The notes under the pieces were generated by a model. It did no database searches. It had not been told where the DNA came from and saw only the letters and a list, made by a program, of their open reading frames with translations. Made by a program: the position numbers and the translations under genes. A DNA stretch of 64,000 bases from Opitutales bacterium (lineage in GTDB: Bacteria > Verrucomicrobiota > Verrucomicrobiia > Opitutales > Coraliomargaritaceae): the NCBI GenBank assembly GCA_030729385.1, contig JANQXM010000020.1, positions 1-64,000 of the forward strand, given 5' to 3'. Within the stretch, counting starts at the first letter, position 1. Each line of letters begins with the position of its first letter. Positions 1 to 9,656 of the stretch are shown piece after piece.

Positions 1-666
<666 letters not shown>

Positions 667-1122
667 TTAATCTATAATACCTGCCTTTTTCAGCTCCAAC
701 ATGAAGCCATCTCGCCAGTAATAGGACGCCAATAAACTATCATCACGCTCTCCTACTAGCAATTTTGCCAGATAAAGCGCTTCCACAGAGGCTAAACCGC
801 CCATCGGATCCTCAGCAATCTTACTAATACGGGGATATGCGGTAGACACTACAGGTAATGTGCGTCGCACGCCCTCTCCCACCAAACAAGCCTCTACCTG
901 CGGTAGTAAGCGCCAAGTGCTATCCAAAAGCAGTATCGGGCGCCCCGCATCAGCCTCCGACATCTCAGGCGCTCCTAGCGCCAGAACAGTAAAGCCAGTC
1001 ATATCAAAGCTCCAGCCGAGCCGTGCGCGATAAAAGGAAAAGTCAGGCCTACCCTCCAATGGAGTCAAACTACACTTACTGCGACGCTCCTTAGGGTGGC
1101 GAATAATTGAAACCGGTGTCAT
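667..1122 (-). CDS. Tsr3-like (DUF367) rRNA aminocarboxypropyltransferase homologue
   Basis: This 151-residue protein aligns by eye along most of its length with Tsr3, the enzyme that transfers an aminocarboxypropyl group from S-adenosylmethionine to small-subunit rRNA in eukaryotes and archaea. Shared blocks are an [10 protein letters not shown] segment near the N-terminus, [18 protein letters not shown] (DCSW in Tsr3), [21 protein letters not shown] and the C-terminal [11 protein letters not shown] (KWGxxFLxLN in Tsr3). The related bacterial DTW-domain family (TapT, acp3U in tRNA) is a more distant alternative. It starts at an ATG 24 bp after the cystathionine gamma-synthase stop, so the two are probably co-transcribed. 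The next gene downstream is 16S rRNA. A role in rRNA modification is inference from family and position. Confidence 0.65.
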   Translation of the reverse strand: MTPVSIIRHPKERRSKCSLTPLEGRPDFSFYRARLGWSFDMTGFTVLALGAPEMSEADAGRPILLLDSTWRLLPQVEACLVGEGVRRTLPVVSTAYPRISKIAEDPMGGLASVEALYLAKLLVGERDDSLLASYYWRDGFMLELKKAGIID

Positions 1123-1146
1123 TGTATTCAGATAGTGGATACAGAA

Positions 1147-2661
1147 TTAGCAAACATTCAAAGCTTGAGCAAACACAGCCTCGATCTCCTCGTAAGGCTC
1201 AGTGCCCACCGAGATCCGGATCAGCTCCGGACAAATGCCCACCGACCGCAGGAAGCCACGCCCCTCCTCACTGGTCACTAAATCATAGTGCGCCAGATAC
1301 ATAAAAGGACACAGCAAGGTAAACCTAGCCCCAAAGCTAGGTCCCTTCATGAGTTCAACGGCATCATAAAACGCTTCCATCGCCCCTTCAACAAGCTGAA
1401 CCGATATCACCGCCCCCACAGGCTCCGCCCCCTTGGCCACGTCCTCAATATGGTCCGAACAGCCCGCACAGTGTATTTTCACCACCTTAGGGTGCTCGCG
1501 CAAGAAACCGCACAAGCGCGAAGTATTGGCATTCATTTGAGCAATAAAGCTTGGTGCCGGCGTCATCTCATAAGCCAAACGGGCAAGATCACGCGCATAC
1601 GGCGGCTGATGCTGGGCGGAGGTTCGTGAAATTAGATCACCATAATAGGGCGAATCAGGGTTCACCGCCAGCGCACCGATCATCACATCACCTTCAGTCG
1701 CGGCGTATTTTGTCAGACTCGACACCAGCAAATCAGCATACGGGAGAACATTTACATTATATATAGAGGCAATACTCGGATCGACAACCATCACGCCACC
1801 TTGTGCACGCACCACTTGAGCCACTTTCTCCAATTCACATACTTGAATCAGCGGATTTGTAGGGCATTCCACTACAACCGCAGACAACTCATCCCCAAAA
1901 GAACGAATCGCAGCCAGCACGGCATCCAAATCAAAGACATCATAGCAAACCTCCAGCGTTTCATCGTCGCCGAGGAACTCCTTAAGCACACAACCCGAAT
2001 CGAGATACAACCAACCGAGCTGCAACCAACGCTTACGACCACGACTGCGCTGAAACTCCTGAACCGCACGATAACCAGCGTAAAAAGCATTCATTCCAGA
2101 GGCACAGACCAATACATCCGCCGGCCGACATCCGACCTGTTCCGCAATGAGCGATTCGACCTCATTCAGCGCGTTTCCACTAAAGTAGTCCTCTTCATGC
2201 CGCTTATCCATTAGATCATAGCCTAGCAGTAGATCCTCAGCCTGGCGCGAAGAGATACCAGAACCCACATGCTGCACAAACTTCCGCAACCTAAGCGCAA
2301 GCGCTGAATCCTGCCGATCACAGTGCACCAGAAACAAAGTCTCTTCTACTTTTGTGACCGTGAGTCCATCGCCAAGGTGCGAAACTAGGTCGTCAACCGC
2401 TCTTCGACCGGGGACCAAAGCAGCCGAACGATCAGTCAAACCCGCTCGTTCCAAGTAAAACTCAATCAATCGGCGAATGTAGGCATGCACCACGAAACGT
2501 GGATAGCCGGAATCCAACGCTGCCACGACGCGTGGATCTTGCTCTTCATAGCCACGCACGTCTGCCATCGTCGGCAAACTACTGATCACGGCATGCGGGC
2601 TATTAGGGAAACGAGTTCCAAGAGGGAAATGCTTAAGAGAATTCATGAATATGGCGGACAC
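1147..2661 (-). CDS. Cystathionine gamma-synthase, fungal-type (Cys/Met PLP enzyme)
   Basis: A 504-residue PLP-dependent enzyme of the Cys/Met metabolism family. The PLP lysine lies in [11 protein letters not shown] (around residue 317), preceded by VVVDPSIAS, where Asp contacts the PLP ring. Unlike the ~380-residue bacterial MetB it has a long N-terminal region with [20 protein letters not shown] and GYPRFVVH. These are hallmarks of the fungal STR2/Met-7 branch. The expected reaction is cysteine plus an activated homoserine ester to cystathionine, in methionine synthesis. The first codon is GTG at 2661; an in-frame ATG at 2646 is equally possible, and neither has a clear Shine-Dalgarno. The exact reaction within the transsulfuration family is not fixed by sequence. 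Confidence 0.85.
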   Translation of the reverse strand: MSAIFMNSLKHFPLGTRFPNSPHAVISSLPTMADVRGYEEQDPRVVAALDSGYPRFVVHAYIRRLIEFYLERAGLTDRSAALVPGRRAVDDLVSHLGDGLTVTKVEETLFLVHCDRQDSALALRLRKFVQHVGSGISSRQAEDLLLGYDLMDKRHEEDYFSGNALNEVESLIAEQVGCRPADVLVCASGMNAFYAGYRAVQEFQRSRGRKRWLQLGWLYLDSGCVLKEFLGDDETLEVCYDVFDLDAVLAAIRSFGDELSAVVVECPTNPLIQVCELEKVAQVVRAQGGVMVVDPSIASIYNVNVLPYADLLVSSLTKYAATEGDVMIGALAVNPDSPYYGDLISRTSAQHQPPYARDLARLAYEMTPAPSFIAQMNANTSRLCGFLREHPKVVKIHCAGCSDHIEDVAKGAEPVGAVISVQLVEGAMEAFYDAVELMKGPSFGARFTLLCPFMYLAHYDLVTSEEGRGFLRSVGICPELIRISVGTEPYEEIEAVFAQALNVC

Positions 2662-2766
2662 TGAAAAGGGATTATTTCCATTTTGCGAGCCCTCAACGAG
2701 CCCCTTCCTTTACAGAGGGCACAAAACATGCAAAGTTGCTGTCAGATTCAGCGATACCCCCATAGG

Positions 2767-3672
2767 ATGCATATTACCCGCCGACAGTTTACTAAAACCA
2801 CGCTTCTGGCCTCCACTGGAGCCGCCTTGATTGGCTCCAATCTAGTCGCACAAAACTCGGCTTCTGTATATATAGTGCAAAATGGCGACACCCTGAGCCA
2901 TATAGCCCTACGCAACGGGGTTCCTGAAAGCGCAATCAAGAAGGCCAATAATCTAAACAGCGACCTGATCCGCGTAGGGCAAAAGCTAAAAATCCCCACA
3001 TCGGAGAACGCTTCCATCGGCGATTTTGACTCTGGAATCATCCACGAAGTTAAGCGGGGCGATACTCTAGGCGGCATCGCAATGACCCATGGAGTCTCCA
3101 TCAGCAACCTCAAGCGTGCTAATAATATATCCAGTGACGTCATCCAAATCGGTCAAAAGCTAAAGATCCCGGTCATTGTCAGCACCGAGGATTTACTGAG
3201 TCACGTCCGCGCCCAAACAGTCAAAATCGCCGTGCAACGCGACAACTGGAAACGAATCGTCGTCCACCACAGTGCGATTAAATATGGCAATGCCGCGGTT
3301 TACGACCGGGCCCACCGCAAACGCGGCATGCAGAACGGTCTCGCCTACCACTTCGTGATCGGCAACGGCATCGACTCTGGAGATGGCGAAATCGAAGTCG
3401 GCCCACGCTGGACCAAACAACTCCTCGGAGGTCACGTCAAAAGCTACCAAACCAATCTAACCGCGATCGGCATCTGCCTTGTCGGCAATTTCGAAGCGAC
3501 CCACCCCAGCAAACGCCAACTAAGCGCCTTTACACAATTAATGGATTGGTTGCGCAGCGATGTCGTGCCCAAAGCCACCAATTTCGCGGGTCACCGCGAC
3601 CTCCGAGGCGAGCAGACTATCTGCCCCGGGAAGAACTTTCCGCTAGCCGCCATGCACGCGCGCTACGACTAA
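2767..3672 (+). CDS. N-acetylmuramoyl-L-alanine amidase with two LysM domains, Tat signal
   Basis: A cell-wall amidase cleaving the MurNAc-L-Ala bond of peptidoglycan. The chosen ATG (2767) gives a twin-arginine signal, ITRRQF, followed by a hydrophobic stretch ending near VAQ. Two LysM modules follow: [18 protein letters not shown] to LKIP, and [18 protein letters not shown] to LKIP. The C-terminal half is an Amidase_2/PGRP domain with a zinc-ligand pattern: His in VVHHSA, His in AGHRDLRG, and Cys in TICPGKNF. An upstream in-frame ATG at 2683 would bury the signal peptide and is less likely. The stop overlaps that of the convergent creC-like gene by 3 bp. Tat export suggests folding with metal before translocation (inference). 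Confidence 0.9.
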   Translation: MHITRRQFTKTTLLASTGAALIGSNLVAQNSASVYIVQNGDTLSHIALRNGVPESAIKKANNLNSDLIRVGQKLKIPTSENASIGDFDSGIIHEVKRGDTLGGIAMTHGVSISNLKRANNISSDVIQIGQKLKIPVIVSTEDLLSHVRAQTVKIAVQRDNWKRIVVHHSAIKYGNAAVYDRAHRKRGMQNGLAYHFVIGNGIDSGDGEIEVGPRWTKQLLGGHVKSYQTNLTAIGICLVGNFEATHPSKRQLSAFTQLMDWLRSDVVPKATNFAGHRDLRGEQTICPGKNFPLAAMHARYD

Positions 3673-5108
3673 ACCCGAATACGCGGTAAAACCACTGCCG
3701 CTTCAGCTCCAGCATGACCGGTTCGGTTGTGAATCGTCAGTTGTCCCTCATGCAGCGCAATCGCTTCGCGACTAAAACAAAGTCCCAAACCGGAACTCTT
3801 ACGCTCTGACTGCGGTCGTGGCAGCGAATAAAACCGATCCCATATCCGCTCCAGCGCATACTCAGGGATACCCGTGCCCTCGTCAGTCACCACAATGACG
3901 ACACTGTCCGATTCGGTCCAAACCCGAACGCATACCTGCCCCGAAGCCGGAGAGAAATCGATCGCATTCTGAATCAAATTACTCAAAGCGGTCTCCAATA
4001 GAAACTCCTCACCACACACCCAGTCGTCTTTCGCTCCTTCGACTGTAAAACGTATCTTTTTCTCCAAGCCGTTCGAGGCATGTTGATCAATGATCCGTCG
4101 CACTAGAGCCGACATTTCGATCTTCCTCGGTGCCCCCAACTCCGTTCGATTCTCCAATGACGACAACGCGAGCAGTTGATCAATCAAACTCTGCAGTCGA
4201 AGCGATTCCGACTGAATATTCCCCAAGAACTGCACGCGCTTCGCCTCTGGCAAATCCTCATAGAGCAATTCCGCCGCGCCGCGAATGCCCGCCACGGGCG
4301 ACTTCATTTCATGCGTCAACGATTGCACATACGATTCCACATACTTGCGGTTTTCTAAAGCTTCCCGCATCGCCTCAGTCGTTTCACCAAGTATGCGCAA
4401 ATGATAACCCGGCATAACTGGAGCCATTGGCCGCTCTCCACGCGAAACCGCCGCCGCATAATTCGTCAATTGACGCAGAGGTTGCGTCACCCAGCGCGAT
4501 AGTAACCAGCCGAGCGCCAGCACCAAGGCCATCGCCGCGAGCCCCAACTTGATCAACCGTCGCTTCGTCTCGATAATAAACAGCAGCATACTCCGCTGCG
4601 GCTTATAAACTGTGAGCACGCCTACGATTTGCTCTGCATCCATAATCGGCGCACCCACATAGATAATCGACGAGGTCGGATCTGCCTCATCGGCCCGACT
4701 GGAGCGTGCACCATACTCCCCATTCAGCGTGCGCAACACATCAAAATATAAACTATAGTCCGCCCCGACGTCCGCATGCCCTCCGGAATCATAAACGATA
4801 CGCCCTAAAGCATCCGTGATATAAAAGTCCATCATGACTTTCTCCTTCATCAGATTATAAATCTGCGCATGCAGAGGACGCGCTTTGACCGCCTCCATCC
4901 CAAGCTTCCAAGAATCAGGTGCCATCAATTCTTCTGTGGATTGGTTCGACAACAGAGCCGCCAAAATCTCCGCAACATCAACCATCGGCTCCTCGGTCGC
5001 TTCCAAATATTGCCGCTCGACCCGATCCAATATCGGATTCAACAAACACGCAAAACCCGCCAGCGCCATCAGCGCCAAGCTCAATAATATACGAGCCGTT
5101 AAACTCAC
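3669..5108 (-). CDS. creC: CreC-type sensor histidine kinase
   Basis: A 479-residue membrane histidine kinase, close to E. coli CreC in length (~474). An N-terminal TM segment (residues ~5-25) and a second one (~186-205) bracket a periplasmic sensor region containing [21 protein letters not shown] follows, then the H-box [15 protein letters not shown] (His266), an N-box [11 protein letters not shown], and the G boxes DEGTGIP and GLGLCFS. The GTG start at 5108 overlaps the creB stop (GTGA) and has a strong AAGGAGGA Shine-Dalgarno inside the end of creB, so the pair is translationally coupled. The signal sensed is unknown. Naming rests on architecture, sensor-domain resemblance and pairing with an OmpR-family CreB. 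Confidence 0.75.
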   Translation of the reverse strand: MSLTARILLSLALMALAGFACLLNPILDRVERQYLEATEEPMVDVAEILAALLSNQSTEELMAPDSWKLGMEAVKARPLHAQIYNLMKEKVMMDFYITDALGRIVYDSGGHADVGADYSLYFDVLRTLNGEYGARSSRADEADPTSSIIYVGAPIMDAEQIVGVLTVYKPQRSMLLFIIETKRRLIKLGLAAMALVLALGWLLSRWVTQPLRQLTNYAAAVSRGERPMAPVMPGYHLRILGETTEAMREALENRKYVESYVQSLTHEMKSPVAGIRGAAELLYEDLPEAKRVQFLGNIQSESLRLQSLIDQLLALSSLENRTELGAPRKIEMSALVRRIIDQHASNGLEKKIRFTVEGAKDDWVCGEEFLLETALSNLIQNAIDFSPASGQVCVRVWTESDSVVIVVTDEGTGIPEYALERIWDRFYSLPRPQSERKSSGLGLCFSREAIALHEGQLTIHNRTGHAGAEAAVVLPRIRV

Positions 5109-5827
5109 CAGTCCTCCTTCATCGAATAGCCAATGCCACGATGCGTCTGAATCGGGTCCAAATCCGCACGCACAGACTTCAGCTTCGAGCGTAAGCTCTT
5201 TATGTGCGAGTCCACCGTGCGCTCCATCGATGCATCCGGTTCCTCCCACGCTGCATCCATCAATTGCGCTCGTGAATACACACGACCCGGCTTCTCGACT
5301 AACACCGCCAACAAACGGAACTCATATCGAGAAAGCGACAACGATACATCGAAATATTGAATCACCCAACGCTCATGGTCGATCTGGAACGGCGCGCCTG
5401 ACTTTGACTGCGCCTGCCCTTCCGCTCGAGGCGAACCCCCAGCCAATTGCGCCCGCCGAATGTTAGCTCGAACCCTGGCGGACAGCTCTCGCGGACTGAA
5501 AGGCTTCGTCACATAATCATCCGCACCCAACTCAAGTCCTACCACACGATCCACCTCCGACGCTCTAGCTGTCAGGAAAATCACCGGCACCTGACTATTC
5601 TCGCGCAACACACGGCAGACATCGAAACCATTCATGTCAGGCAAACCGACATCGAGCACAACCAATTGATAAGTCATGGCAGCCGCTTTAGCTAAGGCTT
5701 CCCTGCCCGAAGCTGTCCAGTCTACGGTAAATCCTTCCGATTCGAGCGCATACACAATGCTATCACGAATCGAAGGTTCGTCTTCGACGACAAGCACACG
5801 GGAGGCACAGTTTTCAGCAGATGACAT
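5105..5827 (-). CDS. creB: CreB-type OmpR-family response regulator
   Basis: A 240-residue two-domain regulator. The receiver domain starts at RVLVVEDEPSIRDS and has the phospho-acceptor Asp59 in QLVVLDVGLPDMNG, Thr in IFLTARA and the conserved Lys in DDYVTKPFSPREL. The C-terminal winged-helix domain (SLSRYEFRLLAVLVEKPGRVYSRAQLM, then TVDSHIKSLRSKL) binds DNA. ATG 5827 was chosen because the receiver domain starts directly after it; the upstream reading frame is a non-homologous extension that overlaps a palindromic repeat. It overlaps creC by 4 bp and is presumably phosphorylated by it. Confidence 0.82.
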   Translation of the reverse strand: MSSAENCASRVLVVEDEPSIRDSIVYALESEGFTVDWTASGREALAKAAAMTYQLVVLDVGLPDMNGFDVCRVLRENSQVPVIFLTARASEVDRVVGLELGADDYVTKPFSPRELSARVRANIRRAQLAGGSPRAEGQAQSKSGAPFQIDHERWVIQYFDVSLSLSRYEFRLLAVLVEKPGRVYSRAQLMDAAWEEPDASMERTVDSHIKSLRSKLKSVRADLDPIQTHRGIGYSMKEDW

Positions 5828-5884
5828 ATTCAACGTTGGTTTAACCACAAAATTCACAAAAGGCACAGAACAGAATTGATAAAT

Positions 5885-5965
5885 GGAGGGCGGTGCTCCG
5901 TCACCGCCGAGATAGGTCAAGACCGTCGATATGCTCAGCGGTTGCGACGGAGCGCAACCCTTCCA
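5885..5965. repeat. Paired stem-loop repeat, family C (loop GCTCCGTC)
   Basis: Two facing stem-loops lie upstream of creB. The first reads GGCGGT-GCTCCGTC-ACCGCC and the second, on the opposite strand, GGTTGC-GCTCCGTC-GCAACC, about 30 bp apart. Each stem is perfect although the stem sequences differ, and the loop is identical. The outer flanks (GGAGGG and CCCTTCC) also pair loosely. The same design occurs inside addA at 17681-17743. This resembles REP/BIME elements: structure conserved, stems covarying. Confidence 0.8.
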
Positions 5966-5969
5966 CCTA

Positions 5970-6119
5970 TCACCGATTCGTAAGCGACTGCAGCATCCTC
6001 AGTCCTACAAACAGCACACCAAAAATCCAGAATGGCGCGGAGATCACGACCGCCGCCATGGCGATGATCAGGATAGGACTGATCATCGCACAGAGACTAA
6101 TGAGTAACACGCTTTCCAT
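5970..6119 (-). CDS. 49-residue membrane micro-protein coupled to the CreD-like gene
   Basis: A 49-residue frame reading MESVLLISLCAMISPI at its start and ending RMLQSLTNR. It is almost entirely hydrophobic from residue 3 to 41, with a short basic tail, so one or two membrane passes are expected. Its ATG overlaps the stop of the upstream CreD-like gene as TAATG, a classic reinitiation arrangement, which supports real translation. It sits between that gene and creB on the same strand. I recognise no family. Confidence 0.5.
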   Translation of the reverse strand: MESVLLISLCAMISPILIIAMAAVVISAPFWIFGVLFVGLRMLQSLTNR

Positions 6120-6547
6120 TAGGATAGAGGGGCTGAAGGAATGGGAGGTGGCACTTGGCGACGATTTTTACGACTAACGAAAACAGTCGACCAATCCATC
6201 TTCGCGGTCGCGATCATCAACACCGCTAAGGTCAAAATCGCGCCGACCGTGATCGTCAGACCACTCAAGCCATCAAAGAAAAAGCTATAACTGAACAGAA
6301 CCATATAGACAAACTGAGCCGGCAAAGCGATGCGCGTCAGCTTCCGCCCGCCCATGGCATGCAAGTAACCACAGACCAATACTAGAGACACCATCGCCGA
6401 GAGAAAGAAACACAGATGCAAAGGCATCAAATCTACTGTGTAAGCAAACAGCAGTTGGAAGGCGAACGACCCCGTCGTCGAGAAGCCCGGTCTAAGCCGA
6501 GTTCGCATCAAAGTAACCACGGCAAGTCCAGAATACTTCCTGCGCAT
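6119..6547 (-). CDS. CreD-like inner-membrane protein, C-terminal part only
   Basis: A 142-residue hydrophobic protein with about four membrane segments (from FAFQLLFAYTVDLMPLHLCF through TITVGAILTLAVLMIATAKM). The ending AKMDWSTVF recalls the TRxIDWY ending of CreD, and the helix spacing also fits the last third of CreD (usually ~450 residues). The large periplasmic N-terminal part is missing, and the 135 bp upstream does not encode it. It may therefore be a truncated remnant or a short CreD-derived protein. It precedes creBC on the same strand, whereas E. coli creD follows creC. Assignment is tentative. Confidence 0.5.
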   Translation of the reverse strand: MRRKYSGLAVVTLMRTRLRPGFSTTGSFAFQLLFAYTVDLMPLHLCFFLSAMVSLVLVCGYLHAMGGRKLTRIALPAQFVYMVLFSYSFFFDGLSGLTITVGAILTLAVLMIATAKMDWSTVFVSRKNRRQVPPPIPSAPLS

Positions 6548-6682
6548 ATCGACACCATAAGGCCGGCTTCAATAACTCATCTGATCAGTAATTATTTTGC
6601 CCCAACCTTGAGCAAGAGTCGCAGCGAGGAACAATCCACTAGTAACTCGATAACACTCTGCGGTTAAATCACCCGCCCTGAG

Positions 6683-7423
6683 TTAACGCAACTTCTCACC
6701 AAAAAAACGCAGCAAGAGATCCATACACAAACGAGCGACGTCTGGATTGTAGCGCGGCCCCTCATCCCTCAGGAACGCGTGAGCGGCATTAAACTCATGC
6801 CACTCAAAATCCGCCCCCACTTCTTCAAGACGTGCGGCAATTTTGCGTCGACCTTCCAGTGGCACATGCGGGTCCTGTCGACCCCAGACAAACATGAAGG
6901 GTGTCTTGACTCCTTCGAACCGAGCCAAGGTGTCGTCACATTTCCCTAAACCGAGCGTGCCAGAGTGAATATCCGTAGGATAAAAGGCTCCAACCGCCGA
7001 AACTGCAGGTTGAAAACCTGCACGCACCGCTAAGTGACCACCGAGGCAGACCCCAAAACTGCCGACCTTACCCGTGCTGCGCGGATGCTGCGCCAGATAG
7101 GTTGAAAGCACTGCCGCATCTTCATCTGAAGAAGTGAGCTCCTTGGTAAACTTCAGCTCGTTGCCGCGTTCTGTGCCTTCTTGATCGTATTCCAACACCG
7201 TGCCCGGCGCCTCAAACTCATGATACACTTCCGGCACTGCGACAAGATAGCCATGCCCCGCCAATGCCGCAGCCATCCGACGTATTGGCCCGGTCATCTG
7301 ATAGATCTCAGAATAGAAGATGACTGCGGGATGCCGCCCCCCACCTGTTGGAATAAACAAATGCGTGCGCATTGGTCCACTCGCGGTTGGTAAATCGACG
7401 AAAGTATCGGGCTCAATAGTCAT
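6683..7423 (-). CDS. Dienelactone hydrolase family protein
   Basis: A 246-residue alpha/beta-hydrolase of the dienelactone hydrolase family. Visible features are the nucleophile elbow GVCLGGH with cysteine as nucleophile, the Glu of FYSEIYQ that activates it, the acid Asp in WGRQDPHVP and the catalytic His in NAAHAFLRDEGPRY. Members hydrolyse dienelactone or other cyclic esters, but many act on unrelated substrates. No aromatic-degradation genes lie nearby, so the substrate is unknown. It stands alone and is divergent from the dinG-like helicase, with 127 bp between their starts. Confidence 0.88.
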   Translation of the reverse strand: MTIEPDTFVDLPTASGPMRTHLFIPTGGGRHPAVIFYSEIYQMTGPIRRMAAALAGHGYLVAVPEVYHEFEAPGTVLEYDQEGTERGNELKFTKELTSSDEDAAVLSTYLAQHPRSTGKVGSFGVCLGGHLAVRAGFQPAVSAVGAFYPTDIHSGTLGLGKCDDTLARFEGVKTPFMFVWGRQDPHVPLEGRRKIAARLEEVGADFEWHEFNAAHAFLRDEGPRYNPDVARLCMDLLLRFFGEKLR

Positions 7424-7550
7424 AATTTAATTCAAAGCAGGACATTCAATAGAGCACAACTATAGAGCCTATTTTATAGGCATCAGGACTTCACAAGACA
7501 GTGAAAACCTGTTCATCTGCTTATTTTGCTACAAACACACATTAAGAACC

Positions 7551-9617
7551 ATGATCGGACTTATCGAAAGCTCAGGCGCAGCCCCCCGCAAGGCGGGTTA
7601 TCTCATTGCGCTGGTTGAGTCCGTTTTTAACGAAGGCGGGCACTTGCAAACGGCTTTGCAACTCGATCATCGACCAGAGCAAGCCGCGATGGCGATCGCC
7701 ACGGCAGCTGCTTTGGAAGGCGATCAACCGCTGCTTTTCGAAGCAGGCACCGGCGTGGGTAAAAGCCTGGCCTACCTGATTCCCGGAATCATTCATTCGA
7801 TCGAAACTGAGCGACCATTCATCATTTCCAGCCACACGATCAGTCTCCAAGAGCAGATCCGTGAAAAAGACCTCAAGATCTGCCGCACTTTATTTAAAGC
7901 AGTTCCCGAACTGCATCGCTTCGCGGCTTTCAAAACCGCGCTCATGGTGGGCAAAGGCAACTACTGCTGTAGCACGCGCCTAAGCAATGCGCTCAAAGAC
8001 GCACAGTCGAGCAAGCAAACCGAACTCCTCGCCAATGAGGAAAGGGCAGAACTCATCCGCCTCGCTCAATGGTCCGCCACGAGCCCGAACGGTCTAGTTC
8101 AAGAACTGTCACCTCCCCCGCGCCCCGAAGTCTGGGACAATGTAAACGCTGACAGCTCAACCTGCTCACGGAAAAACTGCGACCCAAACACTTGCTTTTA
8201 CCAACGTGCGCGCAAACAGCTGATGTCCGCCAACTGCGTGATCGTGAATCATAGCTTGCTCTTCGCTTTGATCAACGCAGGCATGCCGCCTACCGACAAC
8301 GCCAAGGGCATCTTGCTCGCTGACGACTTTGTCGTGCTCGACGAAGCGCATCGCATACCCGCGATTGCGACCGATCACTTCGGCGCAAACATCAGTTCTT
8401 ACACGGTGGATCGTGCCCTCAAGCGCATCTACAACCCACGCACAAATCGTGGTATCCTCCGCAAGCACGGGCAAAAGTGGGATCACGATGCGGTCGACAA
8501 CGCACTCGGTGCGGCGCACGAGTTTTTTGCTTATTTGGCAGACACCTTCCTAGCAAAGAAACCGATCCTGCGACTCCACGACCCCGACTTTTGCGACAAC
8601 ATCATCTCAGGCCCGCTAAAGGAAGTCGCCGAGCGCCTCGGTGCGATCATACAAAAAAGCGACGACGAGCGTGTGCAGGATGAGTTACGTGATCATCGTC
8701 GCCGCGTGATGGGCTATCGCGACGCGATCAATGCGTTCATCACATTTGCCGAGGACGATCACGTGCAGTGGTTGGAACGCGGCGGTAAGAAAGGTCAAAT
8801 CGTGACACTTCGCAGCGCTCCGCTCGACGTGGCGCCTTATTTACGAAAGCACATTTTCCAGCGCGGCACCGCCGCCGTGCTGACCAGCGCGACACTTTCA
8901 GATGGTTCGAGCCTCGACACCTTTCAAGAAAAAGCCGGCGCCGAAGCCGCCGAGGCACAGATCGAGTATTCACCGTTCAACTACAAGGAGAACTGCAAGA
9001 TCTACATCGCAACCGATTCGCCCTTGCCGGAACCGGGCCAAGGTCGACTCGACCTCGACTATCTCGCCAATATGATCTGCTGGTGCAGTCGCCGCGTCGA
9101 AGGCGGCACCCTTGTGTTATTCACCAGCCATTTTGACCTGCGCCAAGTGCGCGAGCGCTCAGAAGCATTTTTCCAAAAAATCAATCGCCCACTCTTTTGC
9201 CAAGGTCATGGCTTTGCGCGCACAGAGTTGACGCAGCAATTTGCCGCTGCAGGTAATGGTGTGCTATTTGGAACTGACAGCTTTTGGACGGGGGTCGATG
9301 TGCCAGGACCCGCCCTCTCCCAGGTGATTATTGCACGCCTCCCGTTCGAGAACCCAAACCACCCCGTAATGGAAGCCCGCAGCGAATACATCAGCGAGCG
9401 CGGCGGCAATCCCTTCGCGGAAATGACGATTCCGGATGCTTTGGTGAAATTTCGCCAAGGTATGGGTCGCCTAATTCGCCGCCACGAAGACACGGGGAAT
9501 ATCGTTATTCTCGATTCGCGTATCGTGACTAAGCCCTATGGAACGCGTTTTATTGAGGCTTTACCCGTAAAAGATTATCAACGCTTTAACCGGGAAAATC
9601 GCACAGACGTGTTTTAA
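7551..9617 (+). CDS. ATP-dependent DNA helicase, DinG/XPD-type (Fe-S)
   Basis: A 688-residue superfamily 2 helicase. Walker A is EAGTGVGKS (residues 64-72), motif II is LDEAHRI (~264), and motif VI is QGMGRLIRR near the C-terminus. Four cysteines between motifs Ia and II (CC at ~139, then CSRKNCDPNTC at ~205-216) fit the 4Fe-4S cluster of XPD/DinG enzymes. Such helicases unwind 5'-3', including R-loops and branched intermediates in DNA repair. The protein extends ~60 residues ahead of Walker A. It opens a plus-strand block containing other repair genes. Confidence 0.9.
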   Translation: MIGLIESSGAAPRKAGYLIALVESVFNEGGHLQTALQLDHRPEQAAMAIATAAALEGDQPLLFEAGTGVGKSLAYLIPGIIHSIETERPFIISSHTISLQEQIREKDLKICRTLFKAVPELHRFAAFKTALMVGKGNYCCSTRLSNALKDAQSSKQTELLANEERAELIRLAQWSATSPNGLVQELSPPPRPEVWDNVNADSSTCSRKNCDPNTCFYQRARKQLMSANCVIVNHSLLFALINAGMPPTDNAKGILLADDFVVLDEAHRIPAIATDHFGANISSYTVDRALKRIYNPRTNRGILRKHGQKWDHDAVDNALGAAHEFFAYLADTFLAKKPILRLHDPDFCDNIISGPLKEVAERLGAIIQKSDDERVQDELRDHRRRVMGYRDAINAFITFAEDDHVQWLERGGKKGQIVTLRSAPLDVAPYLRKHIFQRGTAAVLTSATLSDGSSLDTFQEKAGAEAAEAQIEYSPFNYKENCKIYIATDSPLPEPGQGRLDLDYLANMICWCSRRVEGGTLVLFTSHFDLRQVRERSEAFFQKINRPLFCQGHGFARTELTQQFAAAGNGVLFGTDSFWTGVDVPGPALSQVIIARLPFENPNHPVMEARSEYISERGGNPFAEMTIPDALVKFRQGMGRLIRRHEDTGNIVILDSRIVTKPYGTRFIEALPVKDYQRFNRENRTDVF

Positions 9618-9656
9618 GGTTAGACCTTCTCACTGAAGAGTCTTCATATTTGACTG

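Noticed and set aside
1288-2214. Several plus-strand open frames opposite the cystathionine gamma-synthase
   Set aside because: They are antisense shadows of a conserved enzyme and show no domain or signal of their own.
5893-6177. 94-codon plus-strand frame over the creB upstream region
   Set aside because: It overlaps the family C repeat and runs antisense to the better supported micro-protein and CreD-like gene; its translation has no coherent domain.
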